From CAJQQK01 sp963696075 (GTDB lineage: Bacteria > Pseudomonadota > Alphaproteobacteria > Rhizobiales > Hyphomicrobiaceae), in NCBI GenBank assembly GCA_963696075.1, contig CAVOJD010000020.1:1-64000 (forward strand): a stretch of 64,000 bases of DNA. Reading direction: 5' to 3'. A model generated the notes under the pieces. That model did no database searches. It saw only the letters and a program-made list of their open reading frames with translations, and was not told the origin of the DNA. How positions within the stretch are numbered: position 1 is the first letter of the stretch; every line of letters starts with the position of its first letter. Positions 55,755-64,000 of the stretch are shown here, in pieces. Both the position numbers and the translations under genes were made by a program.

Positions 55755-57143
55755 ATGACTACAGCTTCGATATCCGCCGCAAAACCGGGCGACACGCCCC
55801 ACGCCGCGCCCTGCCTGGTCCTTGGCATAGAGACCAGTTGCGATGAAACAGCCATTGCGCTTGTGCGCCGTGACGGTGCCGGACAGGGCGAGATCCTCGC
55901 CAATGTCGTCCGCTCCCAATGGGCTGAACACAGCGCCTTCGGCGGCGTCGTCCCCGAGATTGCAGCTCGCGCCCATGTCGAATGCATTGCCCCGATCGCC
56001 CGCCAGGCGCTGAAGGAGGCAGCAATCCCCCTCGCGCGCGTCGACCTCATCGCCGCGACCGCCGGCCCCGGCCTGATCGGCGGCCTGCTCGCCGGCCTCA
56101 CCTTCGCCAAAGCCCTCGCGCTCGGCACCGGCAAACCCTTCATCGCCGTCAACCACCTCGAAGCTCATGCGCTCACCGTCGGCCTGACCGACCACCTCGT
56201 CCCGCCCTACCTGCTTCTCCTCGTCTCCGGCGGCCACACCCAAACCGTCCTCATCGAGGCCGTCGGCCGCTACCATCGCCTCGGCTCAACCATCGACGAT
56301 GCCCTCGGCGAAGCGTTCGACAAGACGGCAAAGATCCTGAACCTCGGCTATCCCGGCGGCCCCGCCGTCGAACGTGCGGCCATCAACGGCGACGCGTCCC
56401 GCTTCGACCTGCCCCGCCCCCTGGCCCGCCGTCCCGAACCGAATTTCTCCTTCGCCGGCCTCAAGACCGCTGTCCGCCGCACAGCCCAGCGCCTCGCCAC
56501 TGAAAACGCTTACGCCAACAATTCCGGCACCACACTCCAATCGATGGCGCAGCCATCCGGGAGCGACCGCGACCCGGCGCCGAGCGCCGCCCCCGCGGAG
56601 GCCCGACCGCAGGGAGGAATAGCCGCGAGCGAAACCAAATCGATGACGCAGCCATCCGGGAGCGCCCGCGACCCGGCGCCGAGCGCCGCCCCCGCGGAGG
56701 CCCGACCGCAGGGAGGAATAGCCGCGAGCGAAACCAAATCGATGGCGCAGCCATCGTTAAGCGAAAAAGACATCTCCGATCTTTGCGCAAGTTTCGAAGC
56801 CGCCGTCTGCGACACCGTCATCGATCGCTGCCAGCGTGCCTTTGAATTAGCCGAAGGCCTTCTGCCGGGAACAAACCTCCCCCTCGTCGTCGCCGGCGGT
56901 GTCGCAGCCAATGCCCGCCTCCGCCGCGCACTCAGCGAATTCGCCACCGCCCGCGGCACCCAGGCACTCTTTCCCCCGCCGGCGCTGTGCACCGATAACG
57001 GCGCCATGATCGCCTGGGCCGGCGCGGAACGCTTTGCGGCGGGCCATTCGGACGATTTCACCTTCGAAGCCCGCGCCCGCTGGCCGCTCGATGAGACCGC
57101 CACCCCAATCCTCGGTGCCGGCCGTCATGGACCGAAAGCCTGA
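55755..57143 (+). CDS. tsaD: tRNA N6-adenosine threonylcarbamoyltransferase TsaD, with in-frame repeat insertion
   Basis: 462 residues from ATG 55755, against 335-365 usual. Core motifs are intact: GIETSCDET (24-32), metal ligands H134 and H138 in VNHLEAHAL, SGGHTQ, LGEAFDKTAK, FSFAGLKTA and CTDNGAMIAWAG. TsaD, with TsaB and TsaE, adds threonylcarbamoyl to A37 of ANN-reading tRNAs. The excess length sits between RRTAQRLATENAYANN and LSEKDISDLCASF: two 33-residue repeats (263-295, 296-328) and a partial third. That is a surface loop region in relatives, so the protein may tolerate it. First of the tsaD-gpsA-EVE set. Confidence 0.95.
   Translation: MTTASISAAKPGDTPHAAPCLVLGIETSCDETAIALVRRDGAGQGEILANVVRSQWAEHSAFGGVVPEIAARAHVECIAPIARQALKEAAIPLARVDLIAATAGPGLIGGLLAGLTFAKALALGTGKPFIAVNHLEAHALTVGLTDHLVPPYLLLLVSGGHTQTVLIEAVGRYHRLGSTIDDALGEAFDKTAKILNLGYPGGPAVERAAINGDASRFDLPRPLARRPEPNFSFAGLKTAVRRTAQRLATENAYANNSGTTLQSMAQPSGSDRDPAPSAAPAEARPQGGIAASETKSMTQPSGSARDPAPSAAPAEARPQGGIAASETKSMAQPSLSEKDISDLCASFEAAVCDTVIDRCQRAFELAEGLLPGTNLPLVVAGGVAANARLRRALSEFATARGTQALFPPPALCTDNGAMIAWAGAERFAAGHSDDFTFEARARWPLDETATPILGAGRHGPKA
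56541..56755. repeat. 99-bp direct repeat (2.2 copies) with palindromic ends inside tsaD
   Basis: TCGATGGCGCAGCCATC at 56541 recurs at 56640 (one change) and 56739, a period of 99 bases. The two full units differ at two bases. GATGGC-GCA-GCCATC in the first and third boundary is a perfect 6-bp inverted pair with a 3-base spacer. The unit codes 33 residues in frame (QPSGS.RDPAPSAAP...). Base composition is unlike a needed protein segment, which suggests a mobile or dispersed palindromic element that settled in a coding gene. Confidence 0.92.
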
Positions 57144-57263
57144 TCGATCGACTGAGCAGGCCGCCAACGCATCCGACGCCTTGTCACGCGCCCCCGTGCT
57201 ACCTATCAAGCAACCTCGATCGCCACGCGCCCCGAAACCACCACGCCGCGAAGGAAATGTCTC

Positions 57264-58283
57264 ATGGCTTATGACCGCATAGCCGTCGTTGGTGCCGGTG
57301 CCTGGGGCACCGCACTGGCCCAAAGCCTCGCCGCAAAAGGCAAGGACGTGCTGATCTGGGCGCATGAAGCCGCCACCGTCGGTGACATCAACACCGCGCA
57401 CGCCAACACAGCCTTCCTGCCGGGCGTAAGCCTCGCTCCCGCGATGACGGCAACCAACGACCTCGCCGCCCTTGCCGGCCGCGATCTCTATCTGCTTGTC
57501 CCCCCGGCCCAGCATCTGCGCGGGATCGTCGCTGAGTTGGCGCCTCACATCGGCGCGGATGTGCCCATGGTGATCTGTTCGAAAGGCATCGAACAGGCGA
57601 CCGGCAAGCTCCTTGGCGACGTCATGCGCGAGGTCATGCCTGACGCAACCCTCGCCGCCTTGTCCGGCCCGAGCTTCGCCATCGAGGTCGCCCGCGGCCT
57701 ACCCGCCGCCCTCACCGTCGCCTCCACGGACGAAACCATCGGCGAGGAAATCGCCCTCAGTCTCGCAACCAACACCATGCGCCTCTACTGGACCGATGAT
57801 CTCATCGGCGTCCAGCTCGGCGGCGCCATCAAGAACGTCCTCGCCATCGCAGCCGGCATCGTCGCCGGCCGCAAGCTCGGCGCCAACGCGCACGCAGCCC
57901 TCGTCACGCGTGGCTTCGCGGAAATGAACCGTCTCGCCCGCGCCTTCGGCGGCCGCCCCGAAACCATGGCGGGCCTCGCGGGCCTGGGCGACCTCCTGTT
58001 GACCTGCGGCAGTCCGCAGTCCCGCAACATGTCGCTTGGCATCAAGCTTGGCGAAGGCGCCACCCTCGACGACATCATGGGCGGCCGCCGCGCGGTCACC
58101 GAAGGCGTCTACACGGCCGCCGCCATGGTCCGCCTCGCCGACGAGCACGGCGTCGACGTTCCCATCGCCCGCGCCGTCCACGCCATCGTCGAAGGCCGGA
58201 TCTCAGTGGATGACGCAATCCAGGACTTGATGACCCGCCCGCCAAAGGCTGAGTATGGACCGACCGACCGCCTCCAGCATTAG
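57264..58283 (+). CDS. gpsA: glycerol-3-phosphate dehydrogenase [NAD(P)+]
   Basis: 339 residues. N-terminal dinucleotide-binding motif GAGAWGTALA (10-19), ICSKGIE, ALSGPSFAIEVARGLP, and the catalytic block GVQLGGAIKNVLAIAAGIVAG (catalytic Lys within), then GLAGLGDLLLTCGSPQSRN. Makes sn-glycerol-3-phosphate for phospholipids. Lies 120 bases after tsaD on the same strand, as in most relatives. Confidence 0.97.
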   Translation: MAYDRIAVVGAGAWGTALAQSLAAKGKDVLIWAHEAATVGDINTAHANTAFLPGVSLAPAMTATNDLAALAGRDLYLLVPPAQHLRGIVAELAPHIGADVPMVICSKGIEQATGKLLGDVMREVMPDATLAALSGPSFAIEVARGLPAALTVASTDETIGEEIALSLATNTMRLYWTDDLIGVQLGGAIKNVLAIAAGIVAGRKLGANAHAALVTRGFAEMNRLARAFGGRPETMAGLAGLGDLLLTCGSPQSRNMSLGIKLGEGATLDDIMGGRRAVTEGVYTAAAMVRLADEHGVDVPIARAVHAIVEGRISVDDAIQDLMTRPPKAEYGPTDRLQH

Positions 58284-58343
58284 ACCCGGAACGTCACGGC
58301 CTCGCCCGCGTCTGGACGTTTCCTCGAACCGAGCAAACTGATC

Positions 58344-58946
58344 ATGACAACGAAGACTTCAGCAAAGACCGCTAAAGCCAAGTCATCGCCAAAGAAGCCT
58401 GCCGCCACCGCCCAGAAGGCGGCATCCAAGACCGCATCCAAAGCGGCAACAACGTCCGCATCGACGGCCAAGCCCGCATCCGCCACCCCGGCCCGCAAGG
58501 GCAATGAAGTGCTCTATTGGCTGTTCAAATCCGAACCTGACAAGTGGTCATGGGAACAGCAGAAGAAGCGCGGCAGCAAGGGCGAACAATGGGACGGCGT
58601 GCGCAACTATCAGGCCCGCAACAACATGATCGCGATGCGCCTTGGCGATCTCGGCTTCTTCTACCATTCCAACGACGGCAAGGAGATTGTCGGCATCGTC
58701 GAGGTGTGCAAGGAGGCCCACCAGGACACCACCACCGATGACGAGCGCTGGCAGTGCGTCGACATCAAGGCGGTCTGCGATGTCGCAAAACCGGTCACCC
58801 TCGCCGATGTCAAAGCCAGTCCCAAGCTTGAAGACATGTCACTCGTCACCTCGATGCGCCTCTCCGTCCAGCCCGTGACCGCGAAGGAATGGGAGATTGT
58901 GTGCAAGATGGCCGGCGTCGATCCGAAGACGTTGGCGAAAAAATAG
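58344..58946 (+). CDS. EVE-domain protein with Lys/Ala-rich N-terminal tail
   Basis: 200 residues. From about residue 57 the EVE domain is clear: YWLFKSEPDKWSWEQQ, WDGVRNYQARNNM, GDLGFFYHSNDGKEIVGIVEV and the C-terminal VTAKEWEIVCKMAGVDP. EVE proteins are related to PUA and YTH folds and are thought to bind modified bases. The first 50 residues are nearly all Ala, Lys, Ser, Thr and Pro, like a histone tail. Most relatives are about 140 residues, so the tail is extra. Placed 60 bases after gpsA. Confidence 0.92.
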   Translation: MTTKTSAKTAKAKSSPKKPAATAQKAASKTASKAATTSASTAKPASATPARKGNEVLYWLFKSEPDKWSWEQQKKRGSKGEQWDGVRNYQARNNMIAMRLGDLGFFYHSNDGKEIVGIVEVCKEAHQDTTTDDERWQCVDIKAVCDVAKPVTLADVKASPKLEDMSLVTSMRLSVQPVTAKEWEIVCKMAGVDPKTLAKK

Positions 58947-58963
58947 CAGCCCTCGAGGGCTGC
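58946..58963. terminator. 18-bp perfect palindrome with A-tract, terminator-like on the minus strand
   Basis: GCAGCCCTCGAGGGCTGC is a perfect inverted repeat starting at the last base of the EVE stop codon. AAAAAA lies just before it, so in the minus direction it reads as stem plus TTTTTT, an intrinsic terminator. No leftward gene is known here; it may stop antisense transcripts or act as an mRNA 3' stem for the EVE gene. Confidence 0.55.
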
Positions 58964-58984
58964 CAGCAAGGAACCCCAAAACCC

Positions 58985-59695
58985 ATGGCCCGCGACAAGC
59001 CATTCCCCGGGTCAGCACTTTCCCCCGTCGACGCCAAACGCTTCATCGAAGCCAACACCCGCCTTTTGGCGCCGCCGCTCGTGCCGGAAATCCGCCTTCA
59101 CCTTGCTGAAGAATCCCTGGCCATCTGGCAAAAGACCGAGGACGAACTGGAAGCCGTCGGCCTGCCCCCGCCCTATTGGGCTTTTGCCTGGGCCGGCGGC
59201 CAGGCGCTCGCCCGCTACATCCTCGACACCCCAGACCTCGTTGCCGGCCGAACCGTCTTCGACATGGGCGCCGGCTCCGGCCTTGTCGCCCTGGCGGCAG
59301 GCCTCGCCGGCGCCCGCCGCATCATCGCAAACGACATCGACCCCTTCGCCCGCCAGGCCTGCCGCCTCAACGCGACAGCAAACGCGCTCGACCTCGAAGT
59401 CTCCGCAAGCGACTTCCTCACGGCGGAAAATCCACCCGTTGATCCGGACCCCGCCGCAGCCGCCGACGTCGTCACCCTCGCGGATGTCTTTTACGAGGAA
59501 CACCTCGCACGCGCCGCAACCGCCTTCGCAGCCCACCACGATGAGCGCGGCGCAACCGTCCTTATCGGCGATCCCCGCCGCAGTTATTTCCCCGTCGACC
59601 GTTTCCTTAAAATCGCGGAATTCCAGGTCCCCGTCACTCGGGAGCTGGAAGATGCCGAAATCAAGTCCACCGCCGTCTGGCGCTTTCAGGAATAA
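58985..59695 (+). CDS. class I SAM-dependent methyltransferase, METTL20/PrmA-like
   Basis: 236 residues from ATG 58985. SAM-binding motif I is VFDMGAGSGLVALAA, and motif II is NDIDPFARQAC. PPPYWAFAWAGGQALARYI before motif I is typical for the Nnt1/METTL20 group, whose alphaproteobacterial members methylate lysines of the electron-transfer flavoprotein beta subunit. L11 methyltransferase is the other candidate. It follows the EVE gene after a palindrome. Confidence 0.82.
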   Translation: MARDKPFPGSALSPVDAKRFIEANTRLLAPPLVPEIRLHLAEESLAIWQKTEDELEAVGLPPPYWAFAWAGGQALARYILDTPDLVAGRTVFDMGAGSGLVALAAGLAGARRIIANDIDPFARQACRLNATANALDLEVSASDFLTAENPPVDPDPAAAADVVTLADVFYEEHLARAATAFAAHHDERGATVLIGDPRRSYFPVDRFLKIAEFQVPVTRELEDAEIKSTAVWRFQE

Positions 59696-59838
59696 CCATC
59701 CGCCACCGGCCCGGCGCCGCCAACAATCCGTTGCACAGCCGTCAACCAAACCTGTTATGGTAAACGACCAAAGTGTCGCAGATCCAAGCCAGGCACGAGA
59801 CCGGCGCGCGGCACGAAAGCATATCCGGGAGGCAGGCC

Positions 59839-60264
59839 ATGCAGTTCGCAGGCTTAAACTTCGTCGCTGTCCTCGCGGCCTCGGTCGCAAGCTTCATGTT
59901 CGGTGGCGTCTGGTACGGCGTCCTGTCTAAGCCATGGATGGCGGCAGCCGGCCTCTCCGAGGAGGCCATCAACGCATCTCATAAACGCGGCGCCACCACC
60001 TACCTGATGGCGCTCACTTTTGTCGCCCAGGTCATCATGGCCATCGTCCTCGCCGGCCTGATCGGCCACCTCGGCCCCGACCAGGTCACCCTCCGAAACG
60101 GCCTGATATCGGCCCTTTTCGTCTGGGCCGGCTTCGTTATGACCGCAATCACCGTCAACCACTCGTTCCAGATGCGTCTCGGCATGCTCACCCTGATCGA
60201 CGGCGGCCATTGGCTCGGCGTCCTCCTGATCCAGGGCGCGATCATCGGCCTGATCGGTATCTAG
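59839..60264 (+). CDS. DUF1761-type four-helix membrane protein
   Basis: 141 residues from ATG 59839, behind GGGAGG. Helices at about 8-30, 53-75, 85-108 and 115-138. The N-terminal pattern ASFMFGGVWYGVLSKPWMAAAG and the middle segment VNHSFQMRLGMLTLIDGGHWLG match DUF1761. Function unknown. Confidence 0.85.
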   Translation: MQFAGLNFVAVLAASVASFMFGGVWYGVLSKPWMAAAGLSEEAINASHKRGATTYLMALTFVAQVIMAIVLAGLIGHLGPDQVTLRNGLISALFVWAGFVMTAITVNHSFQMRLGMLTLIDGGHWLGVLLIQGAIIGLIGI

Positions 60265-60422
60265 TCGCCTCAAAATCATGCCCTGCGATCAATTCGTCCG
60301 CCTTCGACGAACAGTCAATTGCGCCGCCCCGATCATTCAACATAATGGCGCTGAGCTGGAACCTCGCCGGGCCCGACCCCAGGCAAGCCCCGAGACACAA
60401 GAAAATTGGAGGAAACCCGATC

Positions 60423-62384
<1,962 letters not shown>

Positions 62385-62426
62385 CCCGCTCGGCCTGAAC
62401 CGCTCGATCAGCACCTGCAATAAAGG

Positions 62427-62460
62427 AACGGCACACCCCCGGGCGTGCCGTTTCCGTTTT
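62427..62460 (+). terminator. Rho-independent terminator of acs
   Basis: AACGGCAC (62427-62434) pairs with GTGCCGTT (62445-62452), with further G-C pairs above a mismatch; TTCCGTTTT follows. It lies about 40 bases past the acs stop. Confidence 0.82.
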
Positions 62461-62488
62461 GGCCCCGCGCACTCAATGGCCCGCGCAC

Positions 62489-63190
62489 TCAATGACAGGA
62501 ATAAAGCTGTCCGCGGTCGAAGTGGAAATGGTCGCGATGCGCCTTATTGAACTCCGGCCCAAGCGTCACCCTGAAGAAGCGGCACCCGCCGCGATTGACC
62601 GCCCTCAGGAACTGCGCCTTCTTGCCCGTGCCGTTCCAGTCTTTCAGAACCGAGATCGCTGTCCCGTCCGCCAGCCGGAACCGCGCGATATCGATCGCAT
62701 TGGCTGTCGCGTGCTCGCTGCGCCGGTTTTTCCAGAACCGGCTGCCGATGATGTTACGGCACGAATAGGTCCCGAAATTCTGCATCGAAGCGACCCGCTG
62801 CCCGAATATCCGCTCCGCCGCCGGTTGCACTTCATACTGCACCCATAGCGCCAGCGCCGCCGCTGCCTGACAGCTCAGCTGGCCTGCACCAAATTTCGCG
62901 CCGCCAACTTCCGAGACCCGCACCGCATTGGTCCACCCGCATCCCTTCACGATCGGCCGGTCTGCAACCTGCCGCGCCTTGAGGATCGCACTGTCCCGGA
63001 TCGTGTCGCGGCACAATTCGCGATCGAAACGCAATTCCGCGATCTGCCAGTCCACCACCAGCGGCAGCGGGTTCTTGAGATCCAGCCGCGGCAGCGGCGT
63101 GTATTTGGCCGGGATCAGCCCTTGCCGGAAAACCAGGATGACCCCGATCAAAACGACAATGCCGAGGAGAGTTCGGTTTACCAGTCGCAT
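62489..63190 (-). CDS. extensin-like C-terminal-domain protein
   Basis: 233 residues from ATG 63190; a frame open to 63409 is likely untranslated. One N-terminal helix (LLGIVVLIGVILVF) anchors it. The extensin-like domain shows CRDTIRDSAILKA, SEVGGAKFGAGQLSCQAAAALALW, YSCRNI, RRSEHATANAIDIARFRLADG and the end GPEFNKAHRDHFHFDRG; the His/Asp pattern is that of the peptidase-like D-Ala-D-Ala-carboxypeptidase fold group. Probably acts on the cell wall; reaction unproven. Converges with acs. Confidence 0.87.
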   Translation of the reverse strand: MRLVNRTLLGIVVLIGVILVFRQGLIPAKYTPLPRLDLKNPLPLVVDWQIAELRFDRELCRDTIRDSAILKARQVADRPIVKGCGWTNAVRVSEVGGAKFGAGQLSCQAAAALALWVQYEVQPAAERIFGQRVASMQNFGTYSCRNIIGSRFWKNRRSEHATANAIDIARFRLADGTAISVLKDWNGTGKKAQFLRAVNRGGCRFFRVTLGPEFNKAHRDHFHFDRGQLYSCH

Positions 63191-63377
63191 GCTCAGGCCG
63201 CCCCGCCCCCGGACGCCCGAACCTTTCGGCAACGCCCATCCCGATTGAAAGGTTGCCGCAGCCAGTCCTGGCGCCCACGACACCGCCTTGGTTAACCGAT
63301 CGAGCACTGACACCGCAAGCCGCGACCGACAACACGCGCCCCCCCGTCGACGAAAACGACGACGACAACGCAAACGA

Positions 63378-63406
63378 AAACGGGAGGCCCGAAGGACCTC
63401 CCGTTT
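63378..63406 (-). terminator. Rho-independent terminator of the right-edge TadG-like gene
   Basis: On the minus strand AAACGGGAGGTCC pairs with GGCCTCCCGTTT around a short loop, followed by TTCGTTTG. It lies about 40 bases past the TadG-like stop. Confidence 0.78.
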
Positions 63407-63441
63407 CAAGACGCAGCGTGGAGTGTCTAAGTTCGCTGGCC

Positions 63442-64000
63442 CTATTCCGTCAGCCGGAGCGTCGCAATGTCCTGCGCGATCGCCTGGAAGGCAATTCGAA
63501 GCGCATCGCCATCCTTTGCCTCATAGAATTTTTCGATGTGCGACGCGCAGCTCTCAAGCGTGGCCTTCGCAGCAGGCGCGTTGAGCTTGAAGCCGACCGT
63601 GTAGACGATGATGCCCTTCGACTTCATCTCCGTGCAGGTATCCACCGCAAAGTCCGCCGACTTGACTTCGTTCGCGCCCGACATCTTGCCCCCGACGGTG
63701 TTGTACAAACCGTCCGTCATCAGGATCGCAACCTTCGTCGCGGTGCCGCTGTTGTAGGCGGTTGGCTGACTGGCCGTTGGCCAGATCGAAGCCCATTCCG
63801 GCGACAGCAGGAACCAGGCATACGAAGTACCGAGATGTCCAGCCGTCGTGCCACCCGTAGAGTAGCTGTCAACGCTCGCCTTGAGGACGGCCTTGTCATC
63901 TGTCATCGGCAGCAGCGTCGCGCTCGGGCAGTTGTTGGCACCGACCAGGTCGAGCTTGGTCTTGAGCACGGCCGCCCCCGACGGATAGGCATCGCTGTCC
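63442..64000 (-). CDS. TadG-like protein with VWA domain, partial (5' end beyond the window)
   Basis: The last 186 codons of a gene that runs off the right edge; upstream codons stay open in the same frame (DSDAYPSGAAVLKTK), so the GTG at 63969 is not a start. It matches the C-terminal part of the two TadG-like copies: MTDDKAVLKASVDSYSTGGTTAGHLGTSYAWFLL, VAILMTDGLYNT, MKSKGIIVYTVGF and the end IATLRLTE. It is clearly diverged from them, so it is an older paralogue and not part of the recent duplication. Confidence 0.9.
   Translation of the reverse strand, partial: DSDAYPSGAAVLKTKLDLVGANNCPSATLLPMTDDKAVLKASVDSYSTGGTTAGHLGTSYAWFLLSPEWASIWPTASQPTAYNSGTATKVAILMTDGLYNTVGGKMSGANEVKSADFAVDTCTEMKSKGIIVYTVGFKLNAPAAKATLESCASHIEKFYEAKDGDALRIAFQAIAQDIATLRLTE

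Overview
This looks like the chromosome of a GC-rich alphaproteobacterium of the order Hyphomicrobiales (Rhizobiales); a Hyphomicrobium-like genus is my guess, not something the sequence proves. The evidence is the gene set and order typical of that order: hemC-hemD-mitofilin-hemY divergent from tsaD-gpsA-EVE, bolA divergent from a J-domain gene and cobS-cobT, corC next to aroK-aroB, xerD followed by accA, CarD and FdxA near a SUV3-type helicase, and Tad-type pilus proteins.

Bases 1-17450 are accessory and visibly richer in A/T than the rest. They start with a hydrolase, an FAD oxidoreductase and a SnoaL-like protein. Next comes a response regulator. A 3337-bp tandem duplication follows (3921-7257 and 7258-10594, seven differences). 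It duplicates a TadG/VWA gene, a small gene with CtrA-like TTAA-N7-TTAA boxes, the tail of the response regulator and the 3' part of an IS110 transposase; the intact transposase lies at 10307-11362. From 11.7 to 17.3 kb is a mobile-island module. A minus-strand set holds a winged-helix replication-like protein, an HGGxSTG protein and small unknowns. A plus-strand set holds a membrane/HTH fusion, an Xis-like protein and a frameshifted tyrosine recombinase, coupled by GTGA overlaps. This module stops at the 3' end of tRNA-Arg(CCT).

Bases 17.9-23.8 kb carry a complete peptide ABC transporter (binding protein, two permeases, two ATPases). Then follow an MFS transporter, a degenerate SNase-like protein, a CarD regulator with a histone H1-like tail, ferredoxin FdxA, an S4 RNA-binding protein, a SUV3-like helicase with a long disordered tail, a DUF3108 protein, rpmB, a phytase-esterase-like protein, cobT, cobS, a J-domain protein and bolA.

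Bases 40-64 kb are housekeeping: corC, aroB, aroK, a 47-residue membrane protein, a Pro/Ala-rich exported protein, xerD, accA, a two-helix membrane protein, tRNA-Thr(CGT), hemY, a mitofilin/Mic60-like protein, hemD, hemC, tsaD, gpsA, an EVE-domain protein with a Lys/Ala tail, a methyltransferase, a DUF1761 protein, acs, an extensin-like protein and a third TadG-like gene cut by the right edge.

The most notable observations are a 99-bp repeat, partly palindromic at its ends, inserted in frame twice inside tsaD; the near-identical tandem duplication whose only differences inside tadG are synonymous; paired CtrA-like boxes between tadG and a small unknown gene; the membrane/HTH protein coupled to xis and integrase in a tRNA-Arg island; and histone-like tails on two unrelated proteins.
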